64,000 nucleotides of DNA, taken from positions 62,001 through 126,000 of the forward strand of contig NZ_NTGE01000014.1 in the NCBI RefSeq assembly GCF_002291145.1. Reading direction: 5' to 3'. The notes beneath the pieces were generated by a model. The model did not search any database and was not told where the DNA came from. It was given only the letters and a program-made list of their open reading frames with translations. Below, in pieces: positions 53,294 through 62,427 of this stretch. This stretch comes from Streptomyces sp. SA15 (GTDB taxonomy: Bacteria; Actinomycetota; Actinomycetes; Streptomycetales; Streptomycetaceae). Within the stretch, counting starts at the first letter, position 1, and every line of letters starts with the position of its first letter. The position numbers and the translations under genes were made by a program.

Positions 53294-53896
53294 CCGCGAC
53301 CGGAAGGCCCGCGCCTTCGCCCGGTTCCCGCAGTGCTCCATCGAGCACCAGCGGCGGCGGCCCGGGCGGGAGGTGTCGACGAAGAGCAGAGCGCAGTTGT
53401 GGCCACCGCACTCGCGGATGCGGTCGGCGTACGGGCCGGTGAAGAGGTCGATCGCGTCGCGGGCGACCGTCGACAGCAGCTGGGTGGCCGTGGCGCCCGA
53501 GGCCCAGGCGCGGGTGCCGTCGGGGGCGAGGCGGGCGACGAGCGGGGCCTCGGCGGCGGCCCCGTTGACGATGTCGAGGTGGCCCGGCTGAAGCGGACGG
53601 CCGTGGGCGCGGTCCGCGGCGAGCAGCAAGAGGGCGTTGCGCAGTTCCCGCGCCAGCCCCAGCTCCCTCTCGGTGACGGCTAGTTCAAGCCCGCTCGGTA
53701 GTCGGCTCCGCTCGGCCCACGCCACCAGATCCGCCGGCTCGTGCAGCACCTCCCACCGCGCGAAGGCACCCGGCCCGCCCGTCGTCACCAGCTCCAGACA
53801 GAGCGCGCCCGGGTCGAAGCGGAAGGAATGGCCGCCGTACGAAGTCAGGGTGAGGCCGGGCGGACGTCCCGGCGATTCCGTTGCACGCTCACTCAC
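53267..53896 (-). CDS. CGNR zinc-finger (ABATE-type) transcription factor
   Basis: 209 residues. An N-terminal ABATE-like stress-sensing region (SFRFDPGALCLELVTTGG...ELRNALLLLAADRA) is followed by a C-terminal CGNR zinc finger, IRECGGHNCALLFVDTSRPGRRRWCSMEHCGNRAKARAFR, with four zinc cysteines. The start GTG 53896 lies only 21 bp from the divergent VOC start and 6 nt after a TATACT box, so the mRNA is probably leaderless. Confidence 0.88.
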   Translation of the reverse strand: MSERATESPGRPPGLTLTSYGGHSFRFDPGALCLELVTTGGPGAFARWEVLHEPADLVAWAERSRLPSGLELAVTERELGLARELRNALLLLAADRAHGRPLQPGHLDIVNGAAAEAPLVARLAPDGTRAWASGATATQLLSTVARDAIDLFTGPYADRIRECGGHNCALLFVDTSRPGRRRWCSMEHCGNRAKARAFRSRQVAEEQVD

Positions 53897-53920
53897 GTAA
53901 CCAGTATAAGTAGTTACGTG
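53896..53920. promoter_or_regulatory. Divergent leaderless promoter pair inside an inverted repeat
   Basis: Only 21 bp separate the two divergent GTG codons. On the plus strand TATAAG (53905-53910) is 7 nt from GTG 53918; on the minus strand TATACT (53908-53903) is 6 nt from GTG 53896. Both are near-consensus -10 boxes at the spacing that places transcription start at the start codon. CACGTAAC (53894-53901) and GTTACGTG (53913-53920) form a perfect inverted repeat over both start codons. Confidence 0.65.
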
Positions 53921-54385
53921 ACTGAGACCACACCCACACCCGTGCACTGGAAGCTGGTCATCGACGCCGGTGACCCGCACGCGCAGGCCGGCTTCTGGGC
54001 CGCCGCGCTGCACTACGAAGTCGAGGACAACAGCGCGCTGATCGAGAAACTGCTGGGCTTCGGCGCCGTACCGGCCGAGCTCACCGTCGAGTCGCACGGC
54101 CGCCGCGCCTGGCGGGACCTGATCGCCGTACGGCACCCGGAAGACCCGTACGACAAGGAGAGCGGGACCGGGCTGGGGCGGCGGCTGCTGTTCCAGCGCG
54201 TGCCGGAGGCGAAGACGGTGAAGAACCGGCTCCATCTGGACCTGCACCCGGGCGAGGGGCGGCGCGCGGCGGAGGTGGAGCGGCTGTCGAAGCTGGGCGC
54301 GAGCGTGCTGCGGGAGGTGAAGGAGGCCGGGGGCGAGTGGGTGGTGATGACGGACCCGGAGGGGAACGAGTTCTGCGTGCACTGA
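53918..54385 (+). CDS. VOC-family (glyoxalase-like) protein
   Basis: 155 residues with two beta-alpha-beta-beta-beta units: VHWKLVIDAGDPHAQAGFWAAALHYEV and RLHLDLHPGEGRRAAEVERLSKLGASVLREVKEAGGEWVVMTDPEGNEFCVH. The metal site of true glyoxalases is only partly visible, so the substrate is unknown. GTG 53918 is supported by the adjacent -10 box; there is no room for a ribosome site before it if the CGNR start is right. Confidence 0.85.
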   Translation: MTETTPTPVHWKLVIDAGDPHAQAGFWAAALHYEVEDNSALIEKLLGFGAVPAELTVESHGRRAWRDLIAVRHPEDPYDKESGTGLGRRLLFQRVPEAKTVKNRLHLDLHPGEGRRAAEVERLSKLGASVLREVKEAGGEWVVMTDPEGNEFCVH

Positions 54386-54431
54386 GCACCGGGCACTCCG
54401 CTATGCGAACAGCGCTGACCGGATTGCGTCC

Positions 54432-55473
<1,042 letters not shown>

Positions 55474-55513
55474 CGGCCGTTCAGCTGCTGGTGCGGCCGT
55501 TCAACTGCTGGTG
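55474..55513 (-). repeat. 20-bp tandem duplication spanning the stop of the TPR-like gene
   Basis: CGGCCGTTCAGCTGCTGGTG (55474-55493) is followed by a 19/20-identical copy (55494-55513). The minus-strand TGA at 55501-55503 is in the second copy; the same TGA occurs in the first. The array starts directly after the aminopeptidase stop. Confidence 0.9.
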
Positions 55514-56790
55514 CGGGCGCGTTCGGAGAGCCGGTCCATGCGGGCGCGGGCCGACTCCAGTTCCTCGATGTCGTCGGCGGCCGGGCCGTCCTCGCCGGTG
55601 AGCTCGGTCCACAGGCCGATCAGGGCGTGGCCGAGTTCCAGACCGTGCGCGGGGTCGCGCACGGCACGCCAGGCGGTGGCCGCGCTCTGGATGTTGCCGT
55701 ACGCCGCCTCCGCGTCCAGGGAGCGGCGGCAGGCGCGGGCGAGGTCGAGGGAGAGGTGGAAGGCGCGGACCGGATCGCCCGCCAAGTAGGCGACGTAGGC
55801 GGTGAGTTCACGCAGCCGGAGCACCTCGGGGTGCTCCGGCCCCAGCGTCCCCGAGGCCTCGGCCACGGTCCGCTCCGCCAACTCCGCCGCGGTGTCCGTC
55901 CGCCCGGCCCGGACGGCCTCGTTGATCCGCGTCATCGGCTCCGCGAGGAGGGCGGTGCCGTCCACCGGCGGCTCGTCCCCGAGTACGGCTTCGGCGACGG
56001 CGTCGAAGCCCCGGGGAGGGGTCGGCTTCGGCTCGGGGTCGAGCTCCTCCGCGACGGCGGCGGGCTCGGGCTTCGCGTCCATCACCGGCGGCGGCCCGAA
56101 CTCCCCCGTCGGAGCGGCGACCGTACCGGGCGCCTGTCCCTGAGACGGCTCGGGCAACGCCCGCAGGACGAAGGTCGACGGCACGGAGTCGCCACCCGGC
56201 CCGGACTCGGACACGGCCCGCAGGGGGAAGGTGGGGACGGCGTCCCGTACGGGCTCCGACACGGGCCGCAGAAGATGCGTGGGCCGGTCGCGGGCGGGGG
56301 CCTGTGCCTGTGCCTCCGGCGGTTCTACGGCTGCGTCGGCGGGGGCGTCGGGGGGTGCGGGCCAGTAGGGCTCCTCCGGCGCGGACGATGTCGGTGTCGG
56401 TGCCTGCACGTCCGGCACCTCCGAAACACCCTCGGCGGCCTCCCCCGCATTCCCCGCCTCCCCCGCCTCCCCCGGCGGAGCCATCCGTACCGGATCCGCC
56501 GTGTAGTGGCTCGAGCCGTCCGGGTTGATCCGGAGGGGGACCACCCAGCCGATGCGCTCGTCGTGGATCGTGGCGTGGACGGCGTGACCGGTGGCGAGGG
56601 CGATGCGGTGGAGGTGGTTCAGGACGGTCTGCTGAAGCTCCTCGCCGGGGACGGCGACGACCGGTACACCGCCGACGGACGCGCCGCCCACCCACGGCCC
56701 GGCCACCGGTACGAGAACGTCTATCGGCGTCATCGCGGGGGCGGCCGCGCGCTGGTGGTCCGGCTTCTTGTCGCGGCTGAGTCGAGACAT
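55501..56790 (-). CDS. Hypothetical protein with TPR-like C-terminus
   Basis: 429 residues. N-terminal 100 residues are globular (TPIDVLVPVAGPWVGGASVGGVPVVAVPGEELQQTVLNHLHRIALATGHAVHATIHDERIGWVVPLRINPDGSSHY), then about 170 low-complexity Pro/Ala/Glu residues, then helical repeats (VRAGRTDTAAELAERTVAEASGTLGPEHPEVLRLRELTAYVAYLAGDPVRAFHLSLDLARACR). No catalytic motif; family known in Streptomyces but without a described role. ATG 56790 precedes MSRLSRDKKPDHQ. Stop lies in a duplicated 20-bp unit. Confidence 0.75.
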   Translation of the reverse strand: MSRLSRDKKPDHQRAAAPAMTPIDVLVPVAGPWVGGASVGGVPVVAVPGEELQQTVLNHLHRIALATGHAVHATIHDERIGWVVPLRINPDGSSHYTADPVRMAPPGEAGEAGNAGEAAEGVSEVPDVQAPTPTSSAPEEPYWPAPPDAPADAAVEPPEAQAQAPARDRPTHLLRPVSEPVRDAVPTFPLRAVSESGPGGDSVPSTFVLRALPEPSQGQAPGTVAAPTGEFGPPPVMDAKPEPAAVAEELDPEPKPTPPRGFDAVAEAVLGDEPPVDGTALLAEPMTRINEAVRAGRTDTAAELAERTVAEASGTLGPEHPEVLRLRELTAYVAYLAGDPVRAFHLSLDLARACRRSLDAEAAYGNIQSAATAWRAVRDPAHGLELGHALIGLWTELTGEDGPAADDIEELESARARMDRLSERARTSS

Positions 56791-56947
56791 CGGTTCCCTC
56801 ACTCGGATGCGTCGGGGAGTAGCCGGACAACGCGTTCGGGGTCCATGGTGCTCCCTCCCGCCGTCGGGCTCACGTCCCGCAGCGTCCACATCCGGTCGTA
56901 CACGTACACACGTACTGCCGAGTCTCTCCGCTCGCCCACGGTTCTCA

Positions 56948-56967
56948 CGTCACTGTGACGTCACAGA
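56948..56967. promoter_or_regulatory. Overlapping palindromes, operator candidate
   Basis: ACGTCAC-T-GTGACGT (56948-56962) overlaps the perfect 14-bp palindrome CTGTGACGTCACAG (56954-56967). The site lies in the divergent 260-bp region between the TPR-like gene and the 57051 gene and resembles TGTGA/TCACA regulator sites of the Crp type, though spacing differs. Confidence 0.4.
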
Positions 56968-57050
56968 CTTGTGCCAGGAATTCACCCCTCGTCACGGACC
57001 GTCCGGGATTCCGTGATCATCAGAGGCACATGACAGGAAGGAGCGCGGGC

Positions 57051-57566
57051 ATGCGGACGGACGTGACCCGAGGACCCGAGATCTGGATCCGCGGACCGGT
57101 GGCCGTGTCGGACCCGGTACCGCCCGAGCCCGCCCACGCCTCCGCCACACCCCGGCGCTACTCCTTCGTCGGCACGCACGGCGGCGCCGGCACCTCCACC
57201 CTCGCCACGGTCTACGGCGGCCACGACTGCGGACGCGACTGGCCCGGCCCCGCCGCCCCGAGGTCGGTCCTGCTCGTCGCCCGTACCCACGCGACCGGGC
57301 TGCGGGCCGCTCTGCACGCGCTGGAGGTCTTCCGGCGCGGCGGGGCTCCGCCCGGGCTCGACCTCGACGCGGTCGTGCTGGTCGCGGACGCACCCGGCCG
57401 GCTGCCGCGTCCGCTCGCCCAGCAGATCAAGGTGATCGAGTCGGCGATCGACGTGTACCGCGTGCCCTGGGTGCAGGCCTGGCGGCTGGGCGATCTGAGC
57501 GGAACCCCGCCGCGCGAGACGCGGGCGCTCGCCCGCCTCACCGCATCACCCGGACGGTCCCGCTGA
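57051..57566 (+). CDS. Hypothetical protein with degenerate P-loop (DUF6668-like)
   Basis: 171 residues. YSFVGTHGGAGTSTLATVYGG resembles the deviant Walker A of ParA/CpaE-like proteins but lacks the lysine; SVLLVARTHATGLRAALHALEVFRRGGAPPGLDLDAVVLVADAPGRLP follows, as in ParA-like folds. Family assignment is from memory and tentative. ATG 57051 has AAGGAG 7 nt upstream. The amidase gene begins 17 bp after its stop, so they may form an operon. Confidence 0.68.
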   Translation: MRTDVTRGPEIWIRGPVAVSDPVPPEPAHASATPRRYSFVGTHGGAGTSTLATVYGGHDCGRDWPGPAAPRSVLLVARTHATGLRAALHALEVFRRGGAPPGLDLDAVVLVADAPGRLPRPLAQQIKVIESAIDVYRVPWVQAWRLGDLSGTPPRETRALARLTASPGRSR

Positions 57567-57583
57567 GCGACCGGCGGCAGCTC

Positions 57584-58843
57584 ATGGGCGTTGCCGCCCT
57601 CTCCGCCGAGGAGACCGCCGCCGCCGTACGGTCACGCGCGCTGCGTGCCGTCGACGTGGTGGCGGCGGCGTTGGAGCGGATCGAGCGGGCCGAGCCGACC
57701 CTGTGCGCGTTCGTCGAGGTGTGGGGCGAGGCGGCGCTGCGGCAGGCCGGCGAGGTGGACGCGCGGATCACGGCGGACGAGTCGCTCCCGCTGGCCGGGG
57801 TTCCGATCGGGGTGAAGGGGCGGCACGGTTTGCGTACGGCGGCTCCGCTGCTGGCCGCCGGATGTGTGGCGGTGGGCGCCACGTCCGTCCCTGGGCCTGG
57901 AACGCCCTGGCAGACCTGGGGACTTGGCGCGCACGGCCGTACCGTCAACCCGTGGCGGGCCGACCGTACGCCGGGCGGCTCCTCGGCCGGGTCCGCGGCG
58001 GCCGTGGCGGCGGGGCTGGTGCCGCTCGCGACGGGGAGCGACGGGGCGGGGTCGGTGCGGATCCCGGCGGCGTGGTGCGGTGTGGTCGGGCTGAAGGTCA
58101 CGAACGGTCGGCTGCCGACAGCTGACCGTACGGGCCTCACGGCACCCGGCGTCCTCACCCGCCACGCCTCGGACGCGGCGGCGTATTGGCGGGTGGTGTC
58201 GTCGGACGCGCCCGGTTCCGGGGACGCGCCGGGGTCCGGGGACGCGCCCGGTTCCGGGGACACGACCGGTTCCGGGGACACGACCGGTTCCGGGGACACG
58301 GCGGGGTCCGGGGACACCGCGGGGTCCGGGGACACCGCGGGAAGCGGCGGCCCGCTGCCCCCGACCGCCGTCTGGTCCGCAGACCTCGGCTTCGCCGACC
58401 CCGACTCGGAGGTCGTCGCGGTCGCCCATGCGGCGGCCGTGCGGCTCGCGGACGCCGGTGCCGTACGGCTCGTACGGCCACGCACCGCTCTCGGGCTCGA
58501 AGACCCTGCCCCCGCGTGGCTCGCTCTGCGTACGACCGGCACGGATCCCACGACCGCCCACCGCATCCGGGCCGCGAACGACCGGCGACTGTCCGCCCTC
58601 TTCGCCGAGGCCCAGCTGCTCCTGACGCCGACGACCCCCACCGCCCCGCATGGCCACGAGGGCCCGGGCGACCGCTACTCCACGGCCCTGACCTGGGCGT
58701 TCAACCTGAGCGGGCACCCGGCGATCAGCGTTCCGGCGGGGTTCGGGCCCGACGGCTGCCCGGTCGGGCTCCAGCTCGTGGCGCCGCACGGGCGGGAGGA
58801 CCTGCTGCTCCGGACGGTCGACGGCACGTACGGGGCCGAATGA
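57584..58843 (+). CDS. Amidase-signature hydrolase with repeat insert
   Basis: 419 residues. The Ser-Ser-Lys triad is visible: Lys in GVPIGVKGRHG (about 73), the cis-Ser in TPGGSSAGSAAAVAAG (about 130) and the nucleophile Ser in GSDGAGSVRIPAAWCGVVGLK (about 152). A loop at about 209-256 is a hexapeptide array (APGSGD/TTGSGD/TAGSGD). It hydrolyses amides of unknown identity; the size is near the short end of the family (usually 450-500). ATG 57584 follows the upstream gene by 17 bp. Confidence 0.85.
   Translation: MGVAALSAEETAAAVRSRALRAVDVVAAALERIERAEPTLCAFVEVWGEAALRQAGEVDARITADESLPLAGVPIGVKGRHGLRTAAPLLAAGCVAVGATSVPGPGTPWQTWGLGAHGRTVNPWRADRTPGGSSAGSAAAVAAGLVPLATGSDGAGSVRIPAAWCGVVGLKVTNGRLPTADRTGLTAPGVLTRHASDAAAYWRVVSSDAPGSGDAPGSGDAPGSGDTTGSGDTTGSGDTAGSGDTAGSGDTAGSGGPLPPTAVWSADLGFADPDSEVVAVAHAAAVRLADAGAVRLVRPRTALGLEDPAPAWLALRTTGTDPTTAHRIRAANDRRLSALFAEAQLLLTPTTPTAPHGHEGPGDRYSTALTWAFNLSGHPAISVPAGFGPDGCPVGLQLVAPHGREDLLLRTVDGTYGAE
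58208..58348 (+). repeat. 18-bp in-frame minisatellite in the amidase gene
   Basis: About eight tandem units of type ACGACCGGTTCCGGGGAC encoding T-T-G-S-G-D and variants; unit length preserves the frame. Confidence 0.9.
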
Positions 58844-58866
58844 GCCCGGCTCAATGACTCAAGGGC

Positions 58867-59772
58867 TCAGGAGGAGACGTCCTTCGCCGTGAAGCGTGCC
58901 CACGCCGCCGAGCCGAACACCACCGCGTACAGGGCCTGGAGGCCGAGGTTCTTCACCAGGTCGTCCCAGTACACCGGTTCGCGCATGAGGTCGGCGAAGG
59001 ACAGCCAGTAGTGGGAGAAGAAGTACGGGTGGATCGCGTGGAGTTGGGGGATCTGGTCGAGGATCTGAATCGTGATCAGCAGGCCGACCGTGGTCGCCAT
59101 CGCCGCGATGCCGCTGTTGGTCAGGGTCGAGACGAACAGGCCGAGGGCCGCGACGCCGATCAGTGACGCGGCGACGACCAGGGCGATCAGGAAGGCGCGG
59201 CCCAGGCCCTCGGTGAAGCTGATCTGCGTGCCGGAGATCGTCGTCAGCTCGCCGAGTGGGAAGAGCAGCGCGCCGACCGTCAGGGCGGAGACCGCGACCA
59301 CGAGGGTGGCCAGCAGGCAGAAGGCCAGTACGGTCGCGTACTTGGTGAGCAGCAGGCGGCTGCGGCCGGCGGGGGCGACCAGCAGGTAGCGCAGGGTGCC
59401 GGCGTTCGCCTCGCCGGCGATCGCGTCGCCCGCGATGACGCCGATCGCCATCGGCAGGAAGAAGGGGAGCGTCGCGGCGAGCGCGGTGAAGACCAGGAAC
59501 AGGCCGTTGTTGGTGATCTGCGAGATGAACGCCGGGCCCCCGCCTCCCCCGCCGCCGGGCGACGAGCCGTCGCTGGTCTCGATCTTCACGGCGATCCCGA
59601 CCAGGATCGGCACGGCCGCCAGCACGCCCAGCAGCGCGAGGGTGCGCCAGCGCCGGAAGGTGGTCAGCAGTTCGTTGCGGAGCAGGCCGAAGGTCCACAC
59701 CAGCCGTGGATCACGGGCGGTTTCGGCCGGTACGACCCTCTCAGCCTGTACTGGCGTCTCAGCCTGCGACAT
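58867..59772 (-). CDS. ABC-2 type transporter permease
   Basis: 301 residues with six spans: WRTLALLGVLAAVPILVGIAVKI, FFLPMAIGVIAGDAIAGEANAGTLRYLLVAPAGRSRLLLTKY (the coupling region typical of ABC-2/NatB-like permeases), VLAFCLLATLVVAVSALTVGALLF and so on. A Gly8 run follows the first span. It pairs with the ATPase gene, which overlaps its start by 14 nt. Substrate unknown. Confidence 0.88.
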   Translation of the reverse strand: MSQAETPVQAERVVPAETARDPRLVWTFGLLRNELLTTFRRWRTLALLGVLAAVPILVGIAVKIETSDGSSPGGGGGGGPAFISQITNNGLFLVFTALAATLPFFLPMAIGVIAGDAIAGEANAGTLRYLLVAPAGRSRLLLTKYATVLAFCLLATLVVAVSALTVGALLFPLGELTTISGTQISFTEGLGRAFLIALVVAASLIGVAALGLFVSTLTNSGIAAMATTVGLLITIQILDQIPQLHAIHPYFFSHYWLSFADLMREPVYWDDLVKNLGLQALYAVVFGSAAWARFTAKDVSS

Positions 59773-60865
59773 CGAAGCCCTCCCCCGTCAGCGCCACGAA
59801 CGCGTCCTCCAGGGAGGCCCGTTCGACCCCGAAGCCACGGACGCGGACGCCCGCCGTCACCAACGCGGCGTTCACGTCGGCGAGATCACGGTCGGGTGGC
59901 TCGGCGCTCACCCGGTCCTCGGTGATCACGACGTCCGACGCCCCCTGCTCCTTCAGTACGCGGGCCGCGTCCGCCGCGTCCGGGGTCGTCACGACCAGTC
60001 GGCCACGGGCGCCCGCCGCGAGGTCAGCCACCGCGCCCTGCGTGATCAGCCGCCCCTGGGCCATCACGGCCGCGTGCGTGCATACCTGCTCGATCTCGTC
60101 GAGGAGGTGGGAGGAGAGGAAGACGGTCGTGCCGTCGGAGGCCAACTCCCGGATGAGCGCGCGTATTTCGCGCATGCCCTGCGGGTCGAGGCCATTGGTC
60201 GGCTCGTCGAGGACGAGCAGCTTGCGCGGCTGCAGCAGCGCGGCGGCGAGCCCCAGGCGTTGCTTCATGCCCAGCGAGTACGCCTTCGCCTTCTTGCCGG
60301 CGGCGGCCGCGAGGCCCACCCGGTCCAGCGCCGCCGCGACGCGGGTGCGCCGGGTGCGTGGGTCGGCGGTCGGGTCGGCGGCGTCGTACCGGATCAGATT
60401 GTCGCGGCCGGAGAGGAAGCCGTACAGGGCGGGTCCCTCGATCAGCGCGCCCACATGCGGCAGCACGGCGCGCGCCGAGCGGGGCATGGGCCGGCCCAGC
60501 ACGCGGGCCGAGCCGGAGGTGGGCTCGATGAGGCCCATCAGCATGCGGATGGTGGTGGTCTTGCCGGAGCCGTTCGGACCGAGGAAGCCGAAGACGCTGC
60601 CCGCCGGGACGGTCAGGTCGAGACCGTCGACGGCGAGCTGCCCGCCGCGGTAGCGCTTGGTGAGCGCGCGGGTGGCGATGACGCTGTCGTCATCCGGCCC
60701 GATGACGCCGTGGTCACGCGGCCCGATGACGCCGTGGTCACCCGGCCCGATGACGCCGTGGTCACCCGGCCCGGTGACGCCATGGTCACCTGGCCCGATG
60801 CCGCTGTCGTCATCCGTCCTTCCCGCGCCTCGCGGATCCGGCTCCGTGGCGGACGGTTCGCCCAT
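59759..60865 (-). CDS. ABC transporter ATP-binding protein
   Basis: 368 residues. The ABC domain begins at about residue 61: Walker A GFLGPNGSGKTTT, signature YSLGMKQRL, Walker B KLLVLDEPTNGLDPQ, switch histidine in VFLSSHLLDEIEQ. A C-terminal 90-residue extension (VVTTPDAADAARVLKEQG...) is common in NatA-like exporters. The N-terminal 60 residues are a repeat array (GPGDHGVI). First gene of a two-gene exporter. Confidence 0.9.
   Translation of the reverse strand: MGEPSATEPDPRGAGRTDDDSGIGPGDHGVTGPGDHGVIGPGDHGVIGPRDHGVIGPDDDSVIATRALTKRYRGGQLAVDGLDLTVPAGSVFGFLGPNGSGKTTTIRMLMGLIEPTSGSARVLGRPMPRSARAVLPHVGALIEGPALYGFLSGRDNLIRYDAADPTADPRTRRTRVAAALDRVGLAAAAGKKAKAYSLGMKQRLGLAAALLQPRKLLVLDEPTNGLDPQGMREIRALIRELASDGTTVFLSSHLLDEIEQVCTHAAVMAQGRLITQGAVADLAAGARGRLVVTTPDAADAARVLKEQGASDVVITEDRVSAEPPDRDLADVNAALVTAGVRVRGFGVERASLEDAFVALTGEGFDVAG
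60677..60800 (-). repeat. 24-bp in-frame minisatellite in the ABC ATPase gene
   Basis: Five tandem units of GATGACGCCGTGGTCACCCG plus GCCC, each encoding eight residues (GPGDHGVI), located in front of the ABC domain. Confidence 0.9.
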
Positions 60866-60928
60866 CGGCTTCCTCTGGCTCGCTCGATTCGTCGCACGCG
60901 TACGGCATTCACCGTATGCGCGTCCGGT

Positions 60929-60962
60929 ACTTACTGCCCAGCGTTACTTACTGCCCAGCGTT
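60929..60962 (-). repeat. 17-bp tandem duplication spanning the stop of the LolA-like gene
   Basis: ACTTACTGCCCAGCGTT occurs twice in perfect tandem (60929-60945, 60946-60962). The minus-strand TAA stop (60948-60950) lies in the second copy; the same TAA is in the first. Confidence 0.92.
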
Positions 60963-62174
60963 CGCCGCCTTCACGAGGGCGTCCTTGTCGACCGCGCCGA
61001 CGTAGATCTTACCGTCGTCCGTCATCAGGGCGTTGATCAGGCGGGTCTTGAAGACCGTGCCCGAGCCGAACTTGCCGGTCACCTTGTCGCCGAGCGAGTC
61101 GAGGAAGCCTCCGAAGTCGCCGCCGGCCTCGGCGCCGGAGGGCATGCCCTGGCCGCCGGTGTCGAAGGTGGCGACGGAGTTCCAGCCCTCGCCTATGACC
61201 TTCAGGCCGTCGAGGCCCTTGCCGAGGTCCTCCTCGGACTTCTCGGGCGCCGCCCCGCCGTGTTCGACGTCCTCGCCCTCGGTGATCTTCGCGCCCTTGG
61301 GCGGCGTGAAGTCGAAGGTGGAGGCGGCCGGCTTGGCGAAGCTGACCTGGGTGAAGCCCGCGTCCACGACGGCGGCGCCGCCGCTCGACGGGGTCAGCGT
61401 GAACTTCAGCGGCATGCCGGTCTTGGAGTCCACCGCCACGGTGATCTGGCCGACCGTGGACCCGGAGTCCTTCGGCTTGATGACGAGCCGGTAGGCGTCC
61501 CGGCCCGCGACCTGCGCGGTGCCGTCGACGGTCACGGAGGTGGTGTCGTCGACCGCCTTCAGGGCCTCCTCGGCCATGTCCTTGGGCGTGGCCGGGACGT
61601 CTTCCCTTTCCTTCGCCTCCTTCGCCTGCTTGCCGGCGCTCTCGGACGAGGTCGCGTGGTAGACCTCGTTCGACTCGCTGTCGTAGCCCCAGACGTCCTT
61701 GCCGTTGTGGATCACGCTGTACTCGGAGGCGTTCTCCAGCAGCGACAGCTTCTGCTTGTCGGGGCCGTCGGCCGCGACGCGCACGGTGTGCGTGCCGGAC
61801 GCGAGCTCGGTGAGCTTCGAGGACGGGTCTGCGGAGGAGCCGTCCGATCCCTGACCCGACTCCATGGCGCCGGAGGCGAAGCTGCTCTCCAGCCCGCCGA
61901 GGTCGGGCAGCCCCAGATCCGTGCTGATCTTCACCGTGCCGGACAGCTGCTGTACGTCCGACGCGGCGATCTTCTCGATGAGCTCCTGTGCGCTGACCTT
62001 CGGCAGATCCGGGTCGCCGGAGTCGGCGAGCGCGGGGACGAGCCCGATGGTCGCCGCGGCCACCCCCACCACCGCGACCGGGACGACGTACCGCGCGGCC
62101 TTGCGCCGACCCGCGTACCGGTCGTCGACCTCCTCCGCGGCGGTCGTGCTGTCTTCGGATTCGAACGGTGCCAT
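60948..62174 (-). CDS. LolA-like/DUF2092 lipid-binding-type secreted protein
   Basis: 408 residues. N-terminal membrane anchor or signal (KAARYVVPVAVVGVAAATIGLVPALADSGDP, about 26-55), then a beta-rich LolA-like domain: VSAQELIEKIAASDVQQLSGTVKISTDLGLP, VRVAADGPDKQKLSLLENASEYSVIHNGKDVWGYDSESNEVYH, AYRLVIKPKDSGSTVGQITVAVDSKTGMPLKFTL and FDFTPPKGAKI. In actinobacteria such proteins sit outside the membrane and may bind lipids. It lies 83 bp upstream of the ABC exporter genes on the same strand, so it may work with that exporter. Confidence 0.8.
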   Translation of the reverse strand: MAPFESEDSTTAAEEVDDRYAGRRKAARYVVPVAVVGVAAATIGLVPALADSGDPDLPKVSAQELIEKIAASDVQQLSGTVKISTDLGLPDLGGLESSFASGAMESGQGSDGSSADPSSKLTELASGTHTVRVAADGPDKQKLSLLENASEYSVIHNGKDVWGYDSESNEVYHATSSESAGKQAKEAKEREDVPATPKDMAEEALKAVDDTTSVTVDGTAQVAGRDAYRLVIKPKDSGSTVGQITVAVDSKTGMPLKFTLTPSSGGAAVVDAGFTQVSFAKPAASTFDFTPPKGAKITEGEDVEHGGAAPEKSEEDLGKGLDGLKVIGEGWNSVATFDTGGQGMPSGAEAGGDFGGFLDSLGDKVTGKFGSGTVFKTRLINALMTDDGKIYVGAVDKDALVKAANAGQ

Positions 62175-62357
62175 GTGTGCCTTACCTCCGTCGTCGGCGG
62201 CGGCCTGTCAACTCCCGTGCGTCCACCCGTAGCCGCCATTCTCACCCGAATCGGTGAGGAGTGGTGTTTTCTGTGATGTCCATCTGACCAAATCCGCCGG
62301 GAAGATTCGTCAGACCCCGGGCTCAACTCCGTGTACACCTGCGGTATGACACAGACA

Positions 62358-62405
62358 GGCGGCGCCGCCCCCGACCCGTAGGGGTTGGGGAGGACGCCGC
62401 CTGAT
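62358..62405 (-). terminator. Terminator-like hairpin after the CHRD gene
   Basis: On the minus strand CAGGCGGCG pairs with CGCCGCCTG across an inner GC-rich stem (CCCCAACCC/GGGTCGGGG). It lies about 22 bp after the CHRD-protein stop. Confidence 0.6.
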
Positions 62406-62427
62406 GTGAGGGTCACTCAGCGGTGAC

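Noticed and set aside
58186..58857. Arg/Gly-rich repetitive frame over the amidase minisatellite
   Set aside because: It is the 18-bp repeat read in a second frame; the amidase frame carries the conserved triad.
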